Source: Gentiana macrophylla (lineage: Eukaryota; Streptophyta; Magnoliopsida; Gentianales; Gentianaceae). Taken from it: 64,000 bases of DNA. The translations under genes were made by a program, and so were the position numbers. The notes under the pieces were generated by a model. The model ran no database searches and was not told the origin of the DNA. It saw only the letters and a program-made list of their open reading frames with translations. The stretch lies in the NCBI GenBank assembly GCA_026214975.1, contig JAOBSW010001125.1, forward strand, positions 1 to 64,000, in the 5' to 3' direction. Positions 12,701-24,700 of the stretch are shown here, one piece after another; position 1 is the stretch's first letter; every line of letters begins with the position of its first letter.

Positions 12701-15700
12701 ACATTCTTTAGTGTGAGTTCAAACAACGTCAGATTCAACACACCCTGCTCACAAAGTTCCCTGCAGTGGCAAGTCTGTGCTTTTAATTGTAAATGTTGAT
12801 GCTATTGTTCTAACTGGGGATGATCTATAAGAAATCAACAAGGTGAAGCAGTCGTTGGCCAGGAAGTTTGAAGTCAAAGATCTGAGCAGACTGAAGTACT
12901 TCCTTGAAATTGTCAGAAGAAATGATGAATTGTTCATGTCCCAAAGGAAGTATATCTTAGACCTCCTCTCAAGGAAACTAAGATGGAGAACTGTAGACCC
13001 TCAAGTACTCTGGTTGAAGCATGTGATAAGTTGGGGGAAGACAAAGATGGGATACCAGTTGATAGATGAAGATATCAGAGATTACTTGGATACCTGACTC
13101 ATACAAGGCCTGACATTTGCTATGCGGGGGACTTGTCAGTTAGTTTATACATTGACCTACAAAGCTAGACATGCAAGTAGTTTCCAGAATCCTAGGATAC
13201 CTGAAGTCTACACCTAGTCAAGTAATTCTTTTCAGAAAGTTAAAGTCAAGAGATATTGATGTCTTCACTGATACCGACCATGCTGGTTCCATCACAGACA
13301 TGTTGTACCTTTGTGTGGGGAAATTTGGTCTCATGGAGGAGTAAAAAGCTACATGTGGTTTCCAGGAGCATTGCTGAATCAGAGTTAAAGGCTTTTTCTT
13401 TGGGTATCTGTGAAGAAATCTGGTTAAGGAGGGTCATGGGTGAAATGAAATTTCCTATTACATGACCTATACAAATGTACTGTGACAAGTACTCAACACT
13501 CTGTATAACAGAGAATCCCACTCAACATGACGAGGCATAACATGTGGAGGTGGACATATTCTTTATTAAAGAAAAGGCTGACAAAGGGCATCATCAGACC
13601 CCTCATATATCCTCCAAGTTGCAGACTGCTGACATTCTCACTACAGCTTTGCGGTCTAAGGAGTTCCTTTCCTTCTCTTGCAAGCTTGGATGTTCAAACA
13701 TTTACATCTAAGCTTGAGGGGGAGTGTTGGTTAATCAGTTAATTAGTCGATAATTATTATGTTTGTATATGTCAGCTTTTATCTTCTTTTTTTCTGTTTG
13801 ATTTTGGTCAACCTGTTATAAGTTATGATCTTCCTGACAGTTGGCTGACTTATTTGAAAGTCAATATAGCCTTTAGTTCCTCAGGTGTGTATACACAAGA
13901 TTCTTTTCATTTCTAATGGAATGAGAAAAAGTCTTTCTCTTCATCTCTCTTCTTTCTTGACCTGTTTGACCACAACGTTTGTATTTTTGGTAGGATCATT
14001 TTATTCATTAGGAGCTAATTATGGGAGTAATTAGGAGATGATTAGGGACCATTTCTAGGAGCTAATTACGAGAAATATGCTCTCATTTTCTCTGAATAAA
14101 CTACAAATAAACAATTCCTTTTTGGTCGAAAAAGGTTCCAAGGAGTTGATTGAAATACTCAGTACCATGGTCACTCCTTAGAATCTGATTTTGATCAAGG
14201 AACTGTGTGTTGATCATCTCATATAAGTCTTGTTATTTTAACTATTTTTGTTAAATTGTCTTTCCGTGTAATAGGGACCTAGTTATTGGTTTTGGTTTAT
14301 TTAAGTCCCTAGTAGGGTTACACTCCGGTGAGAAAGGCTATGCATCTGTAAAAGGACTAAGTCCTGTCAATACACAATTCTATTATCAATCGTTCCTCTC
14401 AAATTATCAACATAAACTTGTTTTCATGTAAAGGGAGTTCAATTTACTGGATGATTATACTTTTTTTTTCCCAGCTGATAGTGCCATTGATGATGTTTTG
14501 TGATTCTAGGGGCTGGGGGCTGTATCCTTTGTCTTGTACCTTGAATTTCCTGGCTTTTTGTCTTGCTATTTGCATCACACCTTTGATTTCGTTATTGAGA
14601 CCCCCTGATTTCTAATTCTAAACCTTCTATCAGGTAAAGAGAGTTCAATATACCCGACAATTATACCTTTTTTTCCAGCTCATACTGCTAATGATGAAGT
14701 TTTGTGAAACCAGGGGTTAGGGACTGGATCCACTTGTCTTGTACCTGATTCTGGGTCAAATAAATTCAAAATCATTTCCTTGATCACATTCTGGATTCAT
14801 ACTCTGATGAAACATTCAAGTATCTCAATTGGTCTCAGCTTCCACTTGACACTAATTATTCACCTCCTCTCAACTTGAACCCTCCTATTATTCATATTCT
14901 CTTCCGATGCCCCTCCCTTGGGCTAAGGAGTCGTTTGCTCATTAGTTTGAACTTCCGCCCTCTGACCTTCAGGAGCCAAAGCTAGGATTCTCCAAACTCG
15001 TGTTTACTCCTTTGCCACTCATTCTTGTGAGAAGTTGCTGGTTTAGTCACCATGCCAGCCTGCTTCATTCTTTTTGCCCAAGGGAAACTCAATCCTGTAG
15101 GTCAGAACACTTCCCATCTGCAATTTATGATTCATATTCGCCTGGCAGAGTAAATTCTATATTGATTATATACAAGGTCCTAGCACTCCTGTCATACTTT
15201 ATATCATTAGGCCGAGCACCCTTATGACTGTCTTGATGCATAATGTATACCCTTGGTCTTATTGCTGTGCAAGTGTGGTGGTTCCTTTCTTTTACATTTT
15301 CCCCTTATATTTCTCATTGTGTGCTCGTCTGTATTTATTTATCCTCTTATAACAGGCCTCTTTTTCCGAGTATAATGAGATGGTGGCTATCAATTTTTTA
15401 CGAAAGATATTCAGGCATTGCTGGGCCTTCACGTTTGAGGAAACTGTACTGGTAAAAGTACCTTAAAACATGGGTATCTAATTTACATTTTTTGTTTTCC
15501 TTTCCTTTTTTCTTTGTTATGTCTGTGTGCATGTTCTGTGGTGGTTTGATTTCAACTACCATTTTATACAGCTTATTGTTTAGTGGTTCATTACGTGTGC
15601 CTATATTTGTTGAAAGCAAAAGCCAAGCGAAGCTGTCTCTTAGAGGCTTCCAAACGCCAATGGTTATTTAATGCAATATTTAACGCCAATGGTAGTGTTC

Positions 15701-18700
15701 CAGTTATTTTAGTCACTTCTGTTACTAGCTCTTGTTTATGGTCTGTAATCTGTATACTTACGTCTTCAGAATCCTGGGTGATAAAACAACTTTTTCTTTG
15801 ATGATCATAATAAGCAGTCAATAGTTCAGCCATTGCCATCAAGCTCAAACTTTCTCCCTTGCACCCCATGGACCGTATTTATTTGATTACTATGAACAAA
15901 TCTCTTGACTTTGTTTATTGGGTTCAGAATCCTTGCAGTAGAGGATATATCAAAGTAGACCTTAGATATCAGCAACGGAGGCTGCTGAATATTAGGAACA
16001 TGTGGGAAGACAAGTACTGTGGCCTTAGATTTCTTAATTTAGGTTGCTGGATTGATTTGCCTCTTACTTAATTATGGGTGGCAATTATGTGAAATGTGCT
16101 GTAGTGGTGCAACATGGTTTCGTTTGGGGGGTGGGTGGGTGGGTGGGTTCTTCTAGACTTTGTATCGGGATAAAATTGAAATTCAATTTGACCTGAAGAT
16201 GTTTAGGGGAATTTTTATTGTTGGGAAAAAACTCAAGTAGGGTAATAGTTTGTACATACTCGGGGTAATTAGAAGTAATCGACATCTCTTCAGGTGTAGT
16301 TTTTAAGTTACAATGTAATGAATGGGTTATGGCTTACTTATCAACAACAGTAGGCCAAAAAAGCTGGTTATGATAGTCGGAGTGGACGATTTCCATGAAT
16401 CTGTGTATAACATTACTCTGCTTAGCTTGACACTATCTTTTGCTGAAAAAGCAAACTGTGTATGCTTCTGAAGTTAACATCTTCCTCTAGAATTGTCGTA
16501 AGCGGCAGGCTTAACTTAGTCGTATGTTTATTGCGATGACGATTGGTTTCTGTTTGCAGATAGCAGTTACTGCATTTCGCCACTTGCTCTCTGGCCCTAT
16601 GAAGGCTCGTGGGATCGAGGTAGTGTTATTGTCTAAGAATGCGGTTGAATTTATTTCGAGTTTAAGTTGGTCGTTCTACAACTTTCATGAGAATTGGTGA
16701 TCATTAATGTGTTGATTGTTCAATTAGTTGAGCGTATACCATGTTGAATGTCCCTTTTCATAGTTACATAGAACTTAACCAACATGAAAAGATTAAGCCC
16801 TCCTACATACTAATTCCAATATTACCCTTACATCATAATAAAAATAAATAAAAAACAATATGACTTGGAACTCTATATCTCACACTCCTCTCAATCTCAA
16901 GTTGGTGAATAGATATTCAACATGCTCAACTTGGTTGCGAAATCTTCAAAGTCCACACTCCCAAGAGCTTTGGTTAACCCGTCCGCCACCTGTTTAGCCG
17001 AAAGAATAAATGGTATACAAATTAACCCTTTCTCTAGCTTTTCCTTGATAAAATGCCTATCAAACTCCACTTTTTTGGTCCTGTCATGATGGACCGGATC
17101 ATTAGCAATATCTATCGCAACTTTGTTATCTCAAAATAAGTTCATCGGCAACTAAAGAAGCATCTTCAAAGCTCAAAGATCGTTATGGCGAAGGCTTTGA
17201 TTTAGCCTCCGCAGGTTCATCGCAACTGCCGCTAGTATGCAACGAATTGCATATCTTGCCACATCATTCTCATCTGTAGTGTCCATATCGATTTTCACAA
17301 CATCGGTGGGTTGCCTGAAACCATGCCATGTCTTCAGCACCACACTGTGAATGTTTGTAAATGGCTTGGTTGGTTTATAGGGTTTTGGGGGTATAAGTGG
17401 TACGTTTGTGCTTTAGAAATTTCACAAATTTCATAATGAAAAACAGGCAAATATTGTTTAAAGAAATTTTGGAAACAATTTTTGTAAATACCCAAAGCAG
17501 GGATGCTCTAATCTAGCATGTCACATCATAATCTCATTATTAGACATAGTTGATGAACCGTAAAATCTAGTCTTAGGTTATTATTATTTTTTCAAGATCA
17601 CTTCCCCAAACACATAGAGATCATCCAAGACTCTAGCACTCGCCAATCTCCTTCCCCAATGTTGCATCCCGCAACTTACAATTAACACAGAAAACGTTAT
17701 CATACAGTTGGCCTTTGAGACAAACTTGTTTACGGAAATCAAAGTTGCAGGATAATTTAGGTACATGAAGGACCTCATGGAGGATGAGAGGGAGAGATAG
17801 ATACTAATCACTTGCTTGCAATGACAAAGATATGATCCATCACTATCTTCGCTCTCGATTTCCCCCACTAGGTAGATTGGTATCAAACTTTTCAAGAAAA
17901 GTTCATATGGTCTGTTGCACCAGAATCAATTATCCAGTGTGCTCTAGGCCTGGATTTTAAAGTAGAAAGGGCAAAAGGGTTACCGGAATCACAATGTTGC
18001 ATTTGAGGTTGGTATGGGTGGCCAAAAGTTGGCTGAGTTGCTCTAGCTGCTCCTTTGAAAGGGTAGAGGTCCGGAGGTAGGTCTTTTCACCTTGCTCAAA
18101 TGACACTTGGTTGGCCTTGCTTGTGTCTCCAGCTGCACCACTCTGCCCTCTAGGTTTCTAGTTTGAGGGCTTGCCATGTATTCCCTAACAATTCTTCTTA
18201 GTATGGCCCTTTTCTGCTTCTTTCCTTTGTTGTCATTTCCTCTGGCAGTCACCAAGGCTGATGCTTCCATGAGAGATTCAAAATTTCTTGCCATGAGATC
18301 CGTAGTAATGGGGTCCCCGCCTCACTTTCCTCCTTGATTCTTCTCTTTGACCTCGGAGAATACCACTCTGACTGTTGACAGAAGTTTCCTTCCAAGTATC
18401 CTCCCATTCATTCTCTTCTTTTTTCTTATATTTGGTGCTGTCAGTAGTGCACACCCAGCAGTCATCATCATAGATGTCCAATTCTTGCCACAAACTTGCA
18501 ATCTCATTGTAGTAAGTGGTGACATCCTTAGTTTCTTACTTGAGATTGCAGAGTTATGTTTTCAGATCATAAATTTGGGAAGAGTTCTCCGGATCAGTAC
18601 ATTTCTTTGACTACCTCCTTGATGTCCTTGGTCAGTAGCGAGGAACACGTGGGCTGTCAATGGTCGGCTCCATGGATTTATAAGCCAAGTGATTGTCATG

Positions 18701-21700
18701 GAGTTCTCGATTTCTAGGCTCCAAGTCTAGGATCATTTGGCCCTGGCATCTTGGCCTCTCCAGGTGAGGAATCCAAGTTTTCCCTCCCATCAATGTCTAA
18801 CTTCATCGTCTGTGACCTTTCCAAATAATTGGGTCCATTTAATCATCGTGATACGAGAAGAAGGGTGGAGGAGGGATTTGTTGAGTATCCTCCTCTCTCT
18901 GTTACGGACCCCTCTTGGTCCAGTGGCTCTGGATCTTGGGGTAGAAGATCCACTACTCAGTTTCCTAACCATGGCGGCTCTGAGTTACATTTTTGGATCT
19001 AGGGTTTATCGGAACCTAGGGCCCTGATACCATGTTAACAGAGGTAAGAAAAATGTCGATATTTTTATTATAGATATAGATATTAACTTAATTACAATGA
19101 GTATGATCATCTACTTAAATAGAAAAAGAAGGCTTTGCCTGGAAACTTGACTGATTAGGATTCCTTGATTTCTGGAATCACAATCAATCTTACAATTTGA
19201 AAATATAACAGAAAATCAACATAATCATTTAAATAAGGAGATGCCGGCTATTAGACTCTATAACCCTAATTAGCCACCAAATGACAAAAACACCCTTGAT
19301 TCTCAACAGTTAGAAGCATCCGTGTCAGTATTATGACTAACTGCTGAACTTCTGCTATTTCATTCTCAGTTCGAGTTGGCGATCGAGGTCTAAGATTGAT
19401 CATGGTCCCAATCCTTTGCTTTGCTTTTGACAGATTCAGTCGTCTCATGTACCGACTCAGACATTTCATGTTGCTCAGAAATTAGTACATCATTCGACTT
19501 TGAAAGACTGACCTACTTCATCGGACTACAGTCCATGCCGGTTAAATGAGTCACCTAGTTCGCCATTTCACAGGATTTTCCTCCCTACCCATTATCCGGT
19601 TTAAAAACATGTTCTGCTCAAAGAAAGTGAGATCCATTGTAACAAACACTTTCCTAGAGGTAACATCCTAACCATTAATAACACATTTTTAGCCCTAGGT
19701 TAAATTTTCCCACGGTTATAAGTATACACAAAAAATGTACAACCAAAGATGATAAGAGGAAGGTCATCGACAATTCTCGTTTGTGGAAACGACCTCAACA
19801 ACAGACTCATGGGTTATGATAATTCAAGACCCTTGACGGAAGCCTGTGTATGAGATAAATGGCGGTTAACACTGCCTCAACTTATAAATATGCCACACAC
19901 CCTGAGTTAGTCATTAAGGTTTTCACCTTTTCAAGTAGATGTCTGTTCATTCTCTTTTCCACTCCATTATGTTGTGGAGTTGACATTAGAACTATGGTGT
20001 ACTATCCCTTTTTCTTGAAAGAAATTTCTGAGAAGTGAGTTAAAATACTCGGTCCCTTGATCACTTCTTACAATTTGAATTTTCTCATAAAATTGAGTAT
20101 TAATTGTTCAACTTAAGATTTCTCTTTTAACATGTATACCCAAGACATTCTAGAGTGACCAATAAATGTAACAAACCATTTTTAATTTGTTATCGTTTTA
20201 TCTTTAAACGGACCCCACACATCTTGTGAATCAAGTAAAAGCTTGGAAGGCTTATACTGCGGTAGAGATAAATCTTCCTATGTTGCTTAGCTAGTACACA
20301 CACTTCACATTGGAAAAATCACAATCTTTATTCTGAATAAACTAAGAAACAAAATTTTCATATAACCTAAACTAGGGTGCCCACTGCCCTAATCTTTTAT
20401 GCCAATCTAAAACTTTATACTGCGTACCAAAAGATTCTGAGTTGACACTACTACTTTTGGAAAAAGGCGCATCATACTTAGACTTCTCCTCAGGGATTTA
20501 GATACCACCAACCAACCTAGACTTGTTAATCATCTTCCTTGCTACTGAGTCCTGAAAAACACATTCATTCATGTCAAATTTAACCGTACACTTCTCATCA
20601 GCAACAATTTCAGAAGTCGAAAGTTAATTGCTGGCTAAATTAGGAACATGAAGGGCATTTTTAAGGGACATGTACGGACCAATGTTGTTGGTTTCTTTCC
20701 TCGCAATTATGGATTAAGAACCATCAGCAATTCGACTCTCTGTTTGCTTGCAAAAGGTGTATAAGTGAAATAATTCTGAGACCCCAGTCATATAATATGT
20801 TGCCATAGAATTTACATTCCAAGTGTATTTATGGCTAATCTCTCTAGTGTAGATGTGGAATGTATACCTTTGTCAGCAAGGTTACATGTGGAATTGAGTA
20901 TCTTGGATTTAAGGAATTTACTGATTTGCTCTAATTGATCTCTCTTGAAAGGAAGTAACTGGATAAGAAGCAACCTGGTTGGCTCTTTTTGCTCTCCCAT
21001 GATGTGACCTTGGCTTCAAAGCGGCTTCCCATGCAAACTCCAAATAGCTTCCACTTGTGTGTGCCCTAATTTCTTGCATTGATCACACCTTGCATTCGGC
21101 TTATCAATTCTCTTCCATGCCTCGGTTTTTGCAAACAAGGGCCGAACTCTCAATCTTTGATTGTGTGCCTTCTGCATTACGCGCTTGGCTTCTTCTCTTG
21201 ACCTCGAAAAAACACTTCCTTAGAGACGGTAAGGGTTTCGTCGAGATCCTTTCCTTACCTCAGAAAACACTGCCCTTAGAGACGGTAAGGGGTTTTTGTC
21301 GAGGATCCTTCCCCTTACCTCAGAAAACACTTCCCTTAGAGATGGTAAGGGGTTTCTGTTTAAAAAGAAGAAACCTTTTTAACTAAGGCTTCCATATTTT
21401 ATTTATCATTGGAAGGAGGTATTTATACACCTAGATTTAGGAGCCTTGACTAGTTAGGACTCTAGGCACGTGTGAGATCCTAACAGAATCAGGAAAACAA
21501 AATAAGAACAAAATGCCTCATATCACGGCTAAAATAAATAATAATAAAGATAAAATACCAACAAATCCTGGCAGTTAATGAGCAGATCTTTTCTCAACAC
21601 TCCCCCTCAAGTTGGGGAAAAGATGTCTATCAGGCCCAACTTGCTCACAAAGTAGTCGAACTGTCTTATTGCCAGTGCTTTAGTTAGGCCATCTGCAATT

Positions 21701-24700
21701 TTCTGTGTAGATGGAAGAAAAGGCACACAAAACAATCCATTCTCCAACTTTTCCTTAATAAAGTGCCTATCTATCTCCACATTAGCAATGTCAATGGCTG
21801 ACGTGTTGTCACAATATAATCTCATAGGGCCAGATATCTCTGCTCCAATGTCCTCCATAACCTGTTTGATCCACAGGCCTTCCCATATCCCTAATGCCAT
21901 GGCCCTGAACTCGCGCTCAGCCAGTGATGCTTCTTGCTACAACAATTTGTTTTTACTTCCAAGTGACTAGATTCCCCCATACATAGGTGCAATACCTGTT
22001 ATGGACCTCGCTTTCCTTGGTACAAGTTCCACGTCTGCATCGGTATACACAACAACATTTCTATTTTCACACTTCTTGAAGTATAGCCCCTTTCCTGGTG
22101 TGGTTTTGAGATACCTCAACAGTCCTTTAGCTGCCTCCATGTGAGTCTCATTAGGTGAGTGCATAAATTGGCTCAAGGTACTGACTGCATAGGATACATC
22201 TGGCCTTGTATGTGCCAGGTATATCAACTTGCCAACCAGTCTTTGATAGCTTCCCATATCTACAGGTTCACCTTTGGCACTTCCCAGCTTCAAATTGCAC
22301 TCCATTGGTGTGTTTGCTTGCCTAGCACCTTCAAGCCCTGTTTCTTTAGTAGGTCTAGGGTGTTCTTTTGGGTTAGTACTAACCCCTTAGAGGACCTAGC
22401 TACCTCCATTCCTAGAAAGTGTCTCAGGTGTCCCAGATCCTTGATCTCAAATTCTGCTGCAAGTTGTTTCTTCACACCTGCTATTTCCTCCTCATCATTC
22501 CCAGTAAGGATGATATCATCCACATATACAATCAGAGCAATCAGCCTGCCCTTTCCAGACTTCTTTATGAACAAAGTATGGTCTGATCTTCCTTGTACAA
22601 ACCCTATCTTTTTCATGAACTTCATAAACCTGTCAAAAACCATGCTCTTGGGCTCTGTTTTAGTCCATATAAGGACTTAGTGAGTTTGCACGCCTTGTTC
22701 CCAAATTCTTCACTAAATCCTGGGGGAGGATCCATATATACTTCTTCCTTCAGTTCTCCATGAAGGAAAACATTCTTTACATCCAGTTGCATGAGTGGCC
22801 AGTCTAGGTTCACTGCCACAGATAATAAAATCCTGATTGTGTTGAGCTTAGCCACAGGCGAGAAAATCTCTGAGTAGTCAATCCCATGAGTTTGGAGTAT
22901 CCCTTGGCCACCAACCTGGCCTTGTGTATCTCAATGCTGCCATCAATGTTATATTTCACCACAAACACCCATTTACACCCCACTGTTTTCCTACCTTCTG
23001 GCTAGGATACAGTTTCCCCATTCTTTTTCAGTGCCCTCATTTCTTCAAGAACTGCTTCCCTCCACTCAAGTACCATAAGAGCTTCATTGACATATTTAGG
23101 TATGGTGGTGGATGACAAGCTGGTAGTGAAGGCTTTGAAGGATGGTGATAGACTGGCATAGGATAAGTAACATGGGGTGTTTTGTACAGGCTCTGGTTGG
23201 TTTTCTAATGGCTATGGGTACATCAAGGAGCATTTTTTCTGCTTTTGTTCTGGCAGAGTCGGGTTTTGTTGTAGGACTTTGTGAGGTTGATTTTGTTTCA
23301 CTGTCTGATGCAACATCTGTGTGCTCTGATTCTTCCTCAGGATGGTTGTCTATATCAGTGACAGGATCAGGGCTTGATAACTGTGTGGACTCATTGTTGG
23401 ACTTATCTGCCTTTGTAGGATACTTCCTCACATAAGTTTTGCCTTGGAATGGTCTTTCCTTGAGTGGTTCTATGGGATCAGTCCTTCTGATCTTATTTTG
23501 ATGGCAGTTTCCCCCACAATTGTCCATTTGTTCACCAGAATCAGGCTCTAGTTTATGCCCTGCACTCTTAATTTCTAGAAAATCATAGGATTCTTCAAAG
23601 ATGTCATCTGACACAGACAAACTCCTATCAGACACACTTGTAACCCTAGGCTCCTCCTGAAATTGAACCTTGTCAAAAAACATGTTTTCTTCAACAAAAG
23701 TGACATCCATGGTGACTATTCCAGTGGCTGTGTCAAGGCACTTGTAACCTTTTTGTGTGGGTGAATATCCCAGAAAACAACACTTTTTGGTCCTAGGTTC
23801 TAATTTCCCTTGGTTATAAGTGTGGACATACACTCCAAAAATCATTAAAGGTAGTTTGCCTACTAGCCTGGTTTCTGGAAAAACATTTTGAAACAGATTG
23901 ATAGGTGTTTGAAAACTCAAAACCCTAGATGGATGTCTGTTGATAAGGTATGTGGCAGTCAGGGCACTCTCTCCCCAGAATGTTTTTGGGCATTTTGAGG
24001 TAAACAAGAGTGTTCTGGCCACCTCCAGTAAGTGTCTGTTTTTCCTTTCTGCAACTCCATTTTGTTGTGGAGTTTTGACACATGAACTTTGGTGGATTAT
24101 ACCCTTTTCAATCAAATATCCATCTAAGTACTGGTTGAAGTACTCTGTTCCATTATCACTCCTTAGAATCTGGATTTGTGTATGGAACTGAGTTTTTACC
24201 ATTTCATAAAATCTTTTGAAAATCATTTCTACTTCTGATTTTTCTTTCATTAAATATACCCAAGTTAAACGTGTGTTGTCATCTATAAGTGTGATGAACC
24301 ACCTTTTGCCATTAAAGGTGCTTACCCTAGATGACCCCCACACATCACTATGAATCAAAGTGAATGGTTTTGAGGTTACATAGGGTTGAGCGGGGTATGG
24401 TTGTCTGGTCTGTTTTGCAAGAATACAAAATTCACACTGAAAATTCAAATCTTTATTGCTGACAAAATGTTCAGGAAACAATTTTTTCATGTAATTAAAA
24501 CTAGGGTGTCCTAATCTCTTATGCATGACTAGGATCTTATTTTGGTTTGATTGGACAATTGTGTGGTAACCTCCTCTCATAAGGCTCTCCTTATGTGGGT
24601 CAGTTCAGATTCCAGCAAATAGAGTCCACCAGTGAGTTTTCACTTGCCGATCATCTTCCCCAATACCTTGTCCTGAAATAGACAACCATTCTTAGAAAAC

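Larger units (their letters stand above)
9440..13976 (+). mobile_element. degenerate Ty1/copia element (LTR, PBS, gag, PR, IN, RT, RNase H, 3' LTR)
   Basis: The left LTR ends at 9713 and is followed by a primer-binding site, TGGTATCAGAGC (9714-9725), complementary to initiator tRNA-Met as usual in copia. In order: gag (about 10380-10920, [15 protein letters not shown]), protease ([11 protein letters not shown], about 10952), GAG-pre-integrase ([17 protein letters not shown]), integrase (11736-12220, IHRDVWG), a degraded linker, RT tail ([11 protein letters not shown]), RNase H (13256-13465), polypurine tract (GCTTGAGGGGGAG, 13712) and a 3' LTR from 13725. There are many stops and frameshifts, and most of the RT palm is deleted. 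The two LTRs do not resemble each other, so this may be a mosaic of two insertions. Two other elements lie inside it (9748-10196 and 11107-11381). Confidence 0.85.

Noticed and set aside
22159..22680. Plus-strand 173-codon frame
   Set aside because: Antisense of the RT region with the intact YVDD motif on the minus strand.
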